Below, in pieces: positions 1-7,884 of a DNA stretch of 64,000 nucleotides (position 1 is the first letter of the stretch; each line of letters opens with the position of its first letter). This DNA comes from RPQJ01 sp041910015 (lineage in GTDB: Bacteria > Pseudomonadota > Gammaproteobacteria > Steroidobacterales > Steroidobacteraceae). The notes beneath the pieces were generated by a model. It was not told the origin of the DNA. It searched no databases and saw only the letters and a list, made by a program, of their open reading frames with translations. Position numbers and translations under genes: made by a program. The stretch lies in the NCBI GenBank assembly GCA_041910015.1, contig JAYRRR010000105.1, forward strand, positions 8,855 through 72,854, written 5' to 3'.

Positions 1-35
1 TCAAGTTCAACAAGACCGTCTCGATCCCGCAGTGA
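1..35 (+). CDS. 3' end of an upstream gene (partial)
   Basis: The window opens inside a reading frame whose last codons read KFNKTVSIPQ followed by TGA at 33-35. In gammaproteobacteria the gene before rnc is usually a small inner-membrane DUF4845 protein that follows lepB, so this is probably its carboxy-terminus. Only ten residues are visible, so that identity rests on gene order alone. The stop codon is in frame with rnc, which shows that rnc cannot start further upstream than 36. Confidence 0.4.
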   Translation, partial: KFNKTVSIPQ

Positions 36-44
36 CGGACGGCC

Positions 45-737
45 TTGCTGAGCGCGGATGAATGGGCCGGGCAGCGGCTCGGGTATCGCTTCCGTGATCC
101 CGCGCTGCTCGAGGCCGCGCTGACCCATCGCAGCGCGAGCCGCACGAACTACGAGCGGCTCGAGTTCCTCGGCGACGCCGTCCTCAACTTTGCCGTGGCG
201 CTGTCGGCTTTCCGGGTTTTTCCGACCGCGCCCGAGGGCGACCTGAGCCGTTATCGCGCGGCGCTGGTGAGTACCCCTTCGCTGGCGGCCGTCGCCGCGA
301 CACTGGAACTCGGCGACCAGTTGCGTCTCGGCGGCGGAGAGCTGAAATCCGGCGGGTTCCGCCGTGATTCGATCCTGGCCGACTCGCTCGAGGCGATCCT
401 GGGCGCCATCTTCCTCGACGGCGGGCCTGTCGCGGCGGCCGGGGTGGTCGAGCGCCTGCTCGGGCAGCGGCTGCGCGAGTTGCCGGCGGCCGCGCACCTC
501 AAGGACGCCAAGACGCGGTTGCAGGAAGCGCTGCAGGGACGCGGGCTGCCGCTGCCGAAATACGCGCTGGAGGAGGTCGGCGGCGAACCCCACGAGCAGT
601 GGTTTGTCGCAAGTTGTGAGGCGGAGGCGCTGCGCCTGCGCGCCACGGGGCGCGGCTCGAGCCGGCGGCGCGCCGAGCAGGAAGCGGCCCAGCGGGTCCT
701 CGAGGCGCTGGTGCGCGGCGACGAGGAAAGACGATGA
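45..737 (+). CDS. rnc: Ribonuclease III
   Basis: This is the double-strand-specific endoribonuclease that processes rRNA precursors and some mRNAs in the cytoplasm. Residues 37-44 carry the family signature ERLEFLGD, and a second acidic active-site segment (DSLEAILGAIFLDGG, about 112-126) supplies the other metal ligands. A double-stranded RNA-binding domain fills roughly residues 150-228, beginning at KDAKTRLQEAL. The 230-residue length is typical. The start is a TTG: the preceding in-frame stop lies only ten bases upstream and no ATG or GTG fits before the first helix. The gene overlaps era by four bases (ATGA), so the two are translationally coupled, as is usual in the rnc-era-recO operon. 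Confidence 0.97.
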   Translation: MLSADEWAGQRLGYRFRDPALLEAALTHRSASRTNYERLEFLGDAVLNFAVALSAFRVFPTAPEGDLSRYRAALVSTPSLAAVAATLELGDQLRLGGGELKSGGFRRDSILADSLEAILGAIFLDGGPVAAAGVVERLLGQRLRELPAAAHLKDAKTRLQEALQGRGLPLPKYALEEVGGEPHEQWFVASCEAEALRLRATGRGSSRRRAEQEAAQRVLEALVRGDEERR

Positions 738-1672
738 CGGACGAAGCGGTGCTGCCCCCCACGGGTTCCGGCGAACAGCGGCTGCATTGCGGCTTCGCGG
801 CGCTCGCGGGCCGCCCGAACGTCGGCAAGTCGACGCTGCTGAACGCACTGCTCGGGCGCAAGGTCAGCATCGTCAGCCCCAAGCCGCAGACGACACGCAC
901 GCGCATCCACGGCGTGCTGAACCGTCCGGGCATGCAGATCACGTTCGTCGACCTGCCGGGCATCCACGCGAAGCAGACCCGCGCCATGAACCGGTACATG
1001 AACCGCACGGCCCTCTCTTCGCTGACCGACGTCGACCTGAACCTGTTCGTCGTCGAGGCGCTGCGCTGGACGGACGAAGACCAGCGCGTGCTCGATGCGC
1101 TGCGGCAGGCCGGGCTGCCGATCCTGCTGCTGGTCAACAAGGTCGACCGGGCGCACCCGAAGGAGCGGCTGCTGCCGTACATCCAGGAACTGTCGGGCAA
1201 GGCAGAGTTCGTCGAAGTCGTGCCGACCTCGGCGACGCGACCGGCGACGCTCGAGAAGCTGCCCGGGATCATCGCCCGGCACCTGCCCGAACAGCCACGC
1301 ATCTTCCCGGAGGGCCAGGTCACGGACTCGCCCGACCATTTCATGGCGGCGGAACTGATCCGCGAAAAGCTCATGCTGAGACTGCAGGAGGAACTGCCCT
1401 ACGGTCTCGTCGTCGAGATCGAGGGCATGGGCGAGTCCGAGGACGAGCCCGGCAAGCTGTTCGTCCAGGCCGTCATCTGGGTCGAACGTGCGGGCCAGAA
1501 GGCCATCGTGATCGGCAAGGGCGGCGAGTTGCTGAAGACGGTCGGACGACAGGCGCGCCTCGATCTGAAGCAGCATTTCGGCCGACCGGTGCACCTCGAG
1601 CTATGGGTCAAGGTCAAGGAGGGCTGGTCGGACGACGAGAACGCGATGCGCAAGTTCGGGTATGAGTCGTGA
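734..1672 (+). CDS. era: GTPase Era
   Basis: Era is an essential GTPase that binds the 3' end of 16S rRNA and assists 30S subunit maturation. The G1 loop GRPNVGKST is at residues 26-34, followed by DLPG (G3), NKVD (G4) and a TSA motif (G5). The carboxy-terminal KH domain is recognisable from the VIGKGGELLKTVGRQAR segment. At 312 residues it is slightly longer than the Escherichia coli protein, because of a short amino-terminal extension before the G domain. The ATG overlaps the rnc stop, and its own stop overlaps the GTG of recO, so the three genes form a tightly coupled unit. Confidence 0.97.
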   Translation: MTDEAVLPPTGSGEQRLHCGFAALAGRPNVGKSTLLNALLGRKVSIVSPKPQTTRTRIHGVLNRPGMQITFVDLPGIHAKQTRAMNRYMNRTALSSLTDVDLNLFVVEALRWTDEDQRVLDALRQAGLPILLLVNKVDRAHPKERLLPYIQELSGKAEFVEVVPTSATRPATLEKLPGIIARHLPEQPRIFPEGQVTDSPDHFMAAELIREKLMLRLQEELPYGLVVEIEGMGESEDEPGKLFVQAVIWVERAGQKAIVIGKGGELLKTVGRQARLDLKQHFGRPVHLELWVKVKEGWSDDENAMRKFGYES

Positions 1673-2442
1673 CCGCGGCGCGGCGGGTGAGTCTGGAGCC
1701 GGCCTTCCTGCTGCATCACTACCCCTGGCGGGACACGAGCCGCATCCTCGAATTGCTGACGCGGCAGCACGGCCGCGTGTCGGTGATCGCGCGCGGCTCG
1801 CGCCAGGCGGGCGCGGCCGCCGGCGGCGCCCTGCAGCCCTTTGCCGCGACGCTCGTGACGTGGAGTGCCCGCGGGGAGATGGGCTACCTGACGGGCGCGG
1901 AACGCCGGCCCGCGGGCCCCGCAAGCGCAACGGCCGCCGCGACGACGGGGCTTGGCGGCGACCGTCTGATGAGCGGATTCTACGCCAACGAACTGCTGCT
2001 CAGGCTGTTGCAGCGCAACGACCCTCACCCAGCCCTGTTCGACGCCTACGCGACGCTCGTCGAGCGCCTGCAGGACGCGGCTCACGATGCCGGACGGGCC
2101 CTGCGCGTGTTCGAAAAGCGGCTGCTCGACGAACTCGGCTGGGGACTCGACCTCGAGCACGAGGCAGGCACGGGCGCGCCGCTCGCGCCGGGCGGCAGCT
2201 ATCGCTACCGGCTCGAGGGCGGTGCCGAGCGTGTCCATGGAGTGGCCGAGGGAACCCTGATATTTTGCGGCGCGTCGCTGCTCGCGCTCGCGCACGAGGC
2301 GCTGGACGACGCGCGCAGTCTCGCGGACGCGCGCCGGCTGCTGCGCGCGGCGCTCGATCGCGTGCTCGAGGGCCGGCCTCTGCGCACGCGCGAAGTGCTG
2401 CGCGAGATGCGCGCGCATGCCGGCCCGGCCGGCGGAGGTTGA
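1669..2442 (+). CDS. recO: DNA repair protein RecO
   Basis: RecO works with RecF and RecR to load RecA onto SSB-coated single-stranded DNA during gap repair. The amino-terminal OB-fold region is recognisable (FLLHHYPWRDTSRILELLT near residue 10, then a basic strand ending in VIARGSRQ), followed by the helical carboxy-terminal half. The cysteine zinc module found in many RecO proteins is not visible, which is normal for gammaproteobacterial versions. The GTG start overlaps the era stop by four bases. The 257-residue length fits the family. recR, its partner, is about 19 kb away in this window. Confidence 0.94.
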   Translation: MTAARRVSLEPAFLLHHYPWRDTSRILELLTRQHGRVSVIARGSRQAGAAAGGALQPFAATLVTWSARGEMGYLTGAERRPAGPASATAAATTGLGGDRLMSGFYANELLLRLLQRNDPHPALFDAYATLVERLQDAAHDAGRALRVFEKRLLDELGWGLDLEHEAGTGAPLAPGGSYRYRLEGGAERVHGVAEGTLIFCGASLLALAHEALDDARSLADARRLLRAALDRVLEGRPLRTREVLREMRAHAGPAGGG

Positions 2443-2445
2443 TCC

Positions 2446-3204
2446 TTGCAACTGACCCATCCCATCCAGCTCGGCGTCAACATCGACCACGTCGCGACGT
2501 TGCGCCAGGCGCGCCGCTCGACGTATCCCGACCCGCTGTATGCCGCGCTCGTCGCGGAGCAGTCCGGCGCCGACAGCATCACGCTGCACCTGCGCGAGGA
2601 CCGCCGCCACATCCAGGACCATGACGTGCACCGCCTGCGCGCGGCGCTGCAGACGCGCATGAACCTCGAGATGGGAGCCACGGACGAGATGATCGCCATT
2701 GCCCGGCAGATCGGGCCGCAGGACGTGTGCCTCGTCCCGGAAACGCGTGCGGAACTCACGACCGAAGGCGGGCTCGACGTGCGCAGCCAGTTGCCGCGTC
2801 TGCGGGACTGCTGCACGGGGCTGCGCGAAGCCGGCATCCGCGTCTCGCTGTTCGTCGATCCGCAGCCCGACCAGATCGAGGCCGCCCTCGAGGCCGGCGC
2901 GCCGGTCGTCGAACTGCACACGGGTGCGTACGCGGAGGCGCGTCGCGAAGCGCAGGCGAAGGAGCTCGCGCGACTCGTCGAGGCCGCGCGGCACGGTTCG
3001 CGGCTCGGGCTCGTCATCAACGCCGGTCACGGGCTGCACTATCACAACGTGCAGCCGGTGGCGGCGATCCCGGAGGTCGTCGAGCTGAACATCGGGCATT
3101 CGATCGTCGCGCGGGCCGTCATGGACGGCATGGCGGGCGCAGTACGCGAAATGCGCCGGCTGATGGTCGAGGCCCGCCACGGCCTGCCCGTCGTGACCGC
3201 GTGA
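2446..3204 (+). CDS. pdxJ: Pyridoxine 5'-phosphate synthase
   Basis: PdxJ condenses 1-deoxy-D-xylulose 5-phosphate with 3-amino-2-oxopropyl phosphate to make pyridoxine 5'-phosphate, the last ring-forming step of de novo vitamin B6 synthesis. It is a TIM-barrel enzyme of the usual length (252 residues). The amino-terminal signature GVNIDHVATLRQARR, the strand with MEMG-like NLEMGATDEM, the FVDPQPDQIEAA segment and the late INAGHGLHYHNV and ELNIGHSIVARA segments are all present. The start is a TTG three bases after the recO stop, and no better-placed ATG or GTG exists. The recO-pdxJ-acpS order is the standard gammaproteobacterial arrangement. Confidence 0.96.
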   Translation: MQLTHPIQLGVNIDHVATLRQARRSTYPDPLYAALVAEQSGADSITLHLREDRRHIQDHDVHRLRAALQTRMNLEMGATDEMIAIARQIGPQDVCLVPETRAELTTEGGLDVRSQLPRLRDCCTGLREAGIRVSLFVDPQPDQIEAALEAGAPVVELHTGAYAEARREAQAKELARLVEAARHGSRLGLVINAGHGLHYHNVQPVAAIPEVVELNIGHSIVARAVMDGMAGAVREMRRLMVEARHGLPVVTA

Positions 3205-3214
3205 GCGCGCGCCG

Positions 3215-3619
3215 GTGATCTTCGGCATCGGCACCGACGTTGTGCAGCTCGCGCGCGTCGAGGCGACCTACACGCGGCACGGCGAGCATTTCGTGCGCCG
3301 GCTGCTGATGCCGGAGGAGGAGGTCGCATTCCGCACGTACAAGCGACCCGTGCGCTTCCTCGCGATGCGGTTCGCGGCGAAGGAGGCGATCGTGAAGGCG
3401 CTGGGCACGGGTTTTGCGCACGGCGTCTGGATCCGCGACGTCGGCATCGCGCCGAACGCCTGGGGCCGGCCCGAAGTGATCTGGTCGGAGCGCGGCCGTG
3501 CGCGACGCGACGAACTGGGAGCGGGGGAGGGGCACGTGACGCTCACCGACGAAGCCGGGCTCGTCGTGGCCGTCGCCGTGCTGATGCGCCGCAACGGGAA
3601 TCAGGAAGCAGCGCCGTGA
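3215..3619 (+). CDS. acpS: Holo-[acyl-carrier-protein] synthase
   Basis: AcpS transfers the 4'-phosphopantetheine arm from coenzyme A to acyl carrier protein and so activates fatty-acid synthesis. The conserved GIGTDVV start places the magnesium-binding Asp at residue 8, and RFAAKEA supplies the second ligand, Glu57. The 134-residue length is normal for the trimeric AcpS type. The GTG start at 3215 sits ten bases after pdxJ, and the stop overlaps the next gene by four bases. Confidence 0.95.
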   Translation: MIFGIGTDVVQLARVEATYTRHGEHFVRRLLMPEEEVAFRTYKRPVRFLAMRFAAKEAIVKALGTGFAHGVWIRDVGIAPNAWGRPEVIWSERGRARRDELGAGEGHVTLTDEAGLVVAVAVLMRRNGNQEAAP

Positions 3620-4407
3620 CGATCATCAACAACGTGTTCGCGTTCGACATCGAGACGGTGCCCGACGTCGAGTTCGGCCGGCGGCTGCACGGTCTCGACG
3701 GGCTCACCGACAAGCAGGTGGGCTACGTCATGATGACGCGCCAGCGTGAGCAGACCGGCAACGAGTTCCTCTCACTCGAGCAGCAGCGTGTCGTCGCCGT
3801 CTCGATCGCGATGCGGGCCCGCGACGGCTTCAAGGTCTGGAGTCTCGGCGAGCCGGACTCGACCGAGGAGGAACTCGTGCGGCGTTTCTTCGACGGCATC
3901 GAGCGGTTGTCGCCGACGCTCGTGAGCTGGAACGGCGCCGGCTTCGACCTGCCGGTACTGCACTATCGGGCCCTGCGGCACCGCGTGCAGGCGCACCGCT
4001 ACTGGGAAACAGGCGACGAGGAGCAGTCGTTCCGCTGGAACAACTACCTGAGCCGCTATCACTGGCGCCACGTCGACCTCATGGACGTGCTGTCGGGATT
4101 CCAGGGCCGCGGTCGCGTCGGCCTCGACAGGATGGCGCAGTTGCTGGGCTTCCCTGGCAAACTCGGCATGTCGGGCGAAAACGTCTGGGACGCGCACCTC
4201 GAAGGCCGCGGCGTCGACATCCGCAACTACTGCGAGACCGACGTCATCAATACCTACCTGATCTACCTGCGTTTCGAGCTGATGCGCGGCCGGCTGACGC
4301 ACGAGGAGCACGATCGCGAGGTCGACCTCGTGCGACAGACGCTGCGCGGCTCCGACAAGCCGCACCTGCAGGAGTACGCGCACGCCTGGGCCCGGTGCGC
4401 CGGTTGA
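3616..4407 (+). CDS. PolB-like predicted 3'-5' exonuclease
   Basis: This 263-residue protein belongs to the predicted 3'-5' exonuclease family related to the proofreading domain of B-family DNA polymerases. The DEDD-type motifs are visible: FAFDIETVPD near the amino-terminus (ExoI, Asp and Glu), SWNGAGFDLPVL around residue 105 (ExoII Asp), and a late acidic segment (NYCETDVINTY, around 205) for ExoIII. A stand-alone exonuclease of this kind probably has a role in DNA repair or replication, but its exact substrate is not known. It starts at a GTG overlapping the acpS stop and ends ten bases before rlmD, so it is probably part of the core operon. Confidence 0.88.
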   Translation: MTIINNVFAFDIETVPDVEFGRRLHGLDGLTDKQVGYVMMTRQREQTGNEFLSLEQQRVVAVSIAMRARDGFKVWSLGEPDSTEEELVRRFFDGIERLSPTLVSWNGAGFDLPVLHYRALRHRVQAHRYWETGDEEQSFRWNNYLSRYHWRHVDLMDVLSGFQGRGRVGLDRMAQLLGFPGKLGMSGENVWDAHLEGRGVDIRNYCETDVINTYLIYLRFELMRGRLTHEEHDREVDLVRQTLRGSDKPHLQEYAHAWARCAG

Positions 4408-4417
4408 GACGGCACGC

Positions 4418-5734
4418 GTGAAGCGGCTGCAGATGGCGCCCGAGGAAGCGGACGTCGTCGACCTGACGCACGAGGCCGAGGGCGTCGCGCGCATCGACGG
4501 CAAGGCCGTGTTCGTGGCGGACGCGCTCCCCGGCGAACGCGTGCGGCTCAGGCGCACGCACCGGCACCGCAAGCTCGATCACGCGGTCACGGAAGCGGTG
4601 CTGCGCGCGAGCCCCGACCGCGTCGCACCCGTCTGCCTGCACTTCGGTGTGTGCGGTGGCTGCGCGTTGCAGCACCTGTCACCGCCGGCGCAGCTGCGGT
4701 TCAAGCAGGCGCAACTGGTCGAGAACCTCGCGCGGCTCGGCGGCGTGACGCCCGCCCGGATTCTCGATCCGCTCACCGGGCCGGTCTGGCACTACCGGCG
4801 GCGGGCGCGTCTCGGCATCAAGCTCGTGCCGCGCAAGGGCAAGGTCCTGGTGGGGTTTCGCGAGCGCTCGGCGCCGTACGTCGCGGACCTGCAGCAATGC
4901 CACGTGCTGGTCGAGCCGGTCGGCCGACTGCTCGTGCCGCTCGCGCGCCTCGTCGAATCGCTCGCCATCGCGGACCGCGTGCCGCAGGCCGAGGTCGCCG
5001 TGTCCGACGACGTCGTCGCGCTCGTGCTGCGCGTGCTGACACCGCCGGAAGCACCGGATCTCGCACGGCTCGCGGACTTCGAGGCCGCGCACGGCGTTCG
5101 TCTGTACCTGCAGCCCGGCGGGCCGGGCAGCGTCGTGCCGCTGCGGCCCGGAGTTACGCTGCCGCCGCTGCGCTACCACCTCGAGGCGGGTGACGTGACC
5201 ATCGAGTTCGAGCCGACCGACTTCATCCAGGTCAACGGCGCGCTGAACCAGGCCATGGTCGCGCGGGCGCTCGAGGCGCTCGATCCGCAACCCGGGGACA
5301 CCGTGCTCGACCTGTTCTGCGGGCTCGGCAACTTCTCGCTGCCGCTCGCGCGCCGGGCCCGGTCCGTGGTCGCGGTCGAAGGCGATGCCGGGCTCGTGCG
5401 CCGGGCCGGCGCCAATGCGGAGCGCAACGGCGTCACGAATGCGACGTTCCACGTTGCCAACCTGTTCGACGATGTGCTCGGCTTGCCCTGGACACGCGGC
5501 TCCTACGACCGGGTGCTGCTCGATCCGCCGCGGGCAGGGGCGCAGGAGATCCTGCCGGTGGTCGCGGGCAGCGGGGCGAGGCGGGTCGTGTATATTTCCT
5601 GCCATTCCGGCAGTCTCGCGCGCGACGCGGGCCTGCTGGTGCGCGAGCACGGCTTCCGGCTGTCGGCGGCGGGCGTCATGGACATGTTCCCGCACACGAC
5701 GCACGTGGAAGCCATGGCGATCTTCGACCGGTGA
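4418..5734 (+). CDS. rlmD: 23S rRNA (uracil-1939-C5)-methyltransferase RlmD
   Basis: RlmD (RumA) methylates U1939 of 23S rRNA using S-adenosylmethionine. An amino-terminal TRAM-type RNA-binding segment is followed by cysteines 73, 79, 82 and 161, which match the [4Fe-4S] cluster ligands of RumA. The SAM-binding strand reads DLFCGLGNFSLPLA and the catalytic region has LLDPPRAGA and YISCHSGSLARD. The catalytic cysteine is kept, but the Asn that normally follows it (SCNP) is His here. The 438-residue length is typical. The GTG start at 4418 gives an amino-terminus that aligns with the TRAM domain. Confidence 0.93.
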   Translation: MKRLQMAPEEADVVDLTHEAEGVARIDGKAVFVADALPGERVRLRRTHRHRKLDHAVTEAVLRASPDRVAPVCLHFGVCGGCALQHLSPPAQLRFKQAQLVENLARLGGVTPARILDPLTGPVWHYRRRARLGIKLVPRKGKVLVGFRERSAPYVADLQQCHVLVEPVGRLLVPLARLVESLAIADRVPQAEVAVSDDVVALVLRVLTPPEAPDLARLADFEAAHGVRLYLQPGGPGSVVPLRPGVTLPPLRYHLEAGDVTIEFEPTDFIQVNGALNQAMVARALEALDPQPGDTVLDLFCGLGNFSLPLARRARSVVAVEGDAGLVRRAGANAERNGVTNATFHVANLFDDVLGLPWTRGSYDRVLLDPPRAGAQEILPVVAGSGARRVVYISCHSGSLARDAGLLVREHGFRLSAAGVMDMFPHTTHVEAMAIFDR

Positions 5735-5774
5735 GGGCCGCGATGCGGATCGGAACGTCGAGCGAGGTGCACGG

Positions 5775-6818
5775 GTGACATTGGGCCCGCTGATGGTGGA
5801 CGTGGCGGGCACGGAGCTCACCGCGGAAGACCGTCGCGTGCTGGCGCATCCGCTCGTCGGCGCGGTGATCCTGTTCACGCGCAATTATTCGAGCCACGCG
5901 CAGCTGGCGCGTCTCGTCGCCGACATCCGGTCCGTGCGCAACCCGCCGCTGCTCGTCACCGTCGATCACGAAGGCGGCCGCGTGCAGCGGTTCCGTGAAG
6001 GCTTCACGGTGCTGCCGCCGCCGCGCGCGATCGGCCGCGTCTACGACCTCGATCCCGACGCGGGCCGCAAGCTGGCCTGGCAGTGCGGCTGGCTGCTCGC
6101 GGCGGAGCTGCGCGCCGTCGGCATCGACCTGAGCTTCGCGCCGTGCATCGACCTGGACTACGGCGTGAGCGACGTCATCGGCGATCGCGCATACCACCGC
6201 GACCCCGAGGTCGTCGGGCGTCTCGCGGTCGCCTGCATGCAGGGCATGCGCACCGCCGGCATGGCGGCGACTGCCAAGCACTTCCCGGGTCACGGCGCCG
6301 TCGTCGCCGATTCACACAAGACCCTGCCTGTCGACCGGCGGCCACTGACCGAGCTGACCGACGAGCTGCTTCCCTACCGCCGGATGATCGTCAACGGCCT
6401 CGCGTCGGTCATGGTCGCGCACGTGCTGTTTCCCGAGGTGGATGCGGCGCCCGCGGGCTTTTCGTCACGCTGGATCCAGCAGGAGCTGCGCTGGGGGCTG
6501 GGCTTCACCGGCGCGGTGTTCTCGGACGACCTCAGCATGGGTGGGGCGGCGTTCGCGGGCTCGGTACCCGAGCGTGCGCGCCGTGCGATCGATGCGGGCT
6601 GCGACCTGCTGCCGATCTGCAACGACCGCGCGGCGGTGCTCGCCACGCTCGAGGAACTCGCCGGCGCTGCAGACCCCTTGAGCCAGGTGCGGCTGGTGCG
6701 CCTGCACGGCCGCCCCATGCCGCCGCGCCCGGAACTCGAGCAGACGGCGCGCTGGGCCGAATGTCGCACCGCCGTGGACCATTGCCGCGACGCACCGAGT
6801 CTGCAACTGGACGCCTGA
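5775..6818 (+). CDS. nagZ: Beta-N-acetylhexosaminidase NagZ
   Basis: NagZ is the cytoplasmic glycoside hydrolase family 3 enzyme that removes N-acetylglucosamine from anhydro-muropeptides during peptidoglycan recycling. The catalytic loop KHFPGHG is at residues 168-174, followed by DSH (179-181), and the nucleophile segment FSDDLSMGG is near residue 250. The early VTVDHEGGRVQRF motif is also typical. The frame is open well upstream into rlmD, but GTG 5775 gives the normal amino-terminus (MTLGPLMVDVAGTEL) and the normal length of 347 residues. It follows rlmD by 40 bases on the same strand. Confidence 0.95.
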   Translation: MTLGPLMVDVAGTELTAEDRRVLAHPLVGAVILFTRNYSSHAQLARLVADIRSVRNPPLLVTVDHEGGRVQRFREGFTVLPPPRAIGRVYDLDPDAGRKLAWQCGWLLAAELRAVGIDLSFAPCIDLDYGVSDVIGDRAYHRDPEVVGRLAVACMQGMRTAGMAATAKHFPGHGAVVADSHKTLPVDRRPLTELTDELLPYRRMIVNGLASVMVAHVLFPEVDAAPAGFSSRWIQQELRWGLGFTGAVFSDDLSMGGAAFAGSVPERARRAIDAGCDLLPICNDRAAVLATLEELAGAADPLSQVRLVRLHGRPMPPRPELEQTARWAECRTAVDHCRDAPSLQLDA

Positions 6819-6863
6819 CCACCGGAAAATCGGTACCGGGTACCGGATGAGGGGGAGCCGCCG

Positions 6864-7742
6864 ATGACCGAGACGACGACCGAAGCGCCGGCATGGAATG
6901 CGCAGTTGCTGCAGGAAGTCCTGCGGCATGCGCTCGACGGCGTGGTCGTGATCGAGGGCCGCGACGGCTACACGCGCATCGTCTACGCGAACGCGACGCT
7001 CGCGGCCCTGCTGCGTCGCCCCGAGGGCTGGCCGATGGGGCGTCCGCTCGACGACGTCGAGGTGGAGGCACCGGCCGACCCCAACCTGACTGCGAGCGGC
7101 GTCGGCATGCGGGTGCGTCTGCGGCGGGTCGACGGCGCGTTCATCGAGTGCGAGCGCTGGGCCGTGATGCTGCCGGACGGCCATGTCGGTCTGTACTACC
7201 GGCCCGTGCCGCGCAACGCGCCGGGTGCGCTCGCTGCCGCGCTGGAGCGGTCGAGCGGATTGAGCACCGAGGATCACCTGCTCGACCTGCTGCAGCGCGA
7301 CTGGTCGATCGGGCAGCGCGACGGCCGCACGGTCACGCTGATGCGTTTCCAGATCGATTCGTGGGCCGAGTACCAGGAGGTCTTCGGTCGCAGCGCGAGC
7401 GACAACGTGCTGCGCCAGGTCGGTCGCACGATCGCCGCGGTCACCAAGCGCGCGAGCGACGTCGTCGCCAAGGCGACCAGCGACGAGTTCCTCGTGCTCG
7501 CCGTCGCGATGGATGATGTCGCGGCGCTCGGTTTCGCCGAGCAGATTGTGGCGCGCGTGCGCTCGCTCTCGGTGCACCATCCGCGCTCGGCCAGCGGCCG
7601 TTTCCTCACGGTGAGCGCGGGTGTCGTCACCGTCTCGCCGCCACGCGATCGCGGCGCCGACGTGCTGCTGCGCTCCGGCGAGAACGCGCTGCACCTGGCG
7701 AGGGCGACGGGAGGCAATCGCGCGGTGCGGGGCAACCTCTGA
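6864..7742 (+). CDS. PAS domain protein with degenerate GGDEF domain
   Basis: The 292-residue protein has an amino-terminal PAS-like sensor (about residues 10-110, with the pattern LDGVVVIEG, RIVYANATLAALL) joined to a diguanylate-cyclase-type fold (about 145-290). The GGDEF signature is degenerate: where RYGGDEF is expected the sequence reads KATSDEF, so both active-site glycines are gone while Asp-Glu-Phe remain. The upstream substrate-binding part (ALMRFQID-like, then NVLRQVGRTIA) is still recognisable. It is probably not an active cyclase and may instead bind c-di-GMP or GTP, or act through protein contacts. It has no signal peptide or membrane segment. It starts 45 bases after nagZ, behind a purine-rich GAGGGGGAG site. 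Confidence 0.78.
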   Translation: MTETTTEAPAWNAQLLQEVLRHALDGVVVIEGRDGYTRIVYANATLAALLRRPEGWPMGRPLDDVEVEAPADPNLTASGVGMRVRLRRVDGAFIECERWAVMLPDGHVGLYYRPVPRNAPGALAAALERSSGLSTEDHLLDLLQRDWSIGQRDGRTVTLMRFQIDSWAEYQEVFGRSASDNVLRQVGRTIAAVTKRASDVVAKATSDEFLVLAVAMDDVAALGFAEQIVARVRSLSVHHPRSASGRFLTVSAGVVTVSPPRDRGADVLLRSGENALHLARATGGNRAVRGNL

Positions 7743-7884
7743 TCGAGTGCCCCTGGTCCGGCAGGCGGTGCCGCAGGATTGCGATCTGCCCGCGACGCTG
7801 CATGATGAGCCTGTCGGAGGCTGGATCGAAACCCCGCTCGCGCAACCTGCGCGTGCGGCCGGGGCGCGCCGCGCGCGTGGACGG

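Noticed and set aside
6832..6845. Tandem GGTACCG repeat upstream of the GGDEF-like gene
   Set aside because: Only two copies, too short to assign a function, and not a clear dyad.
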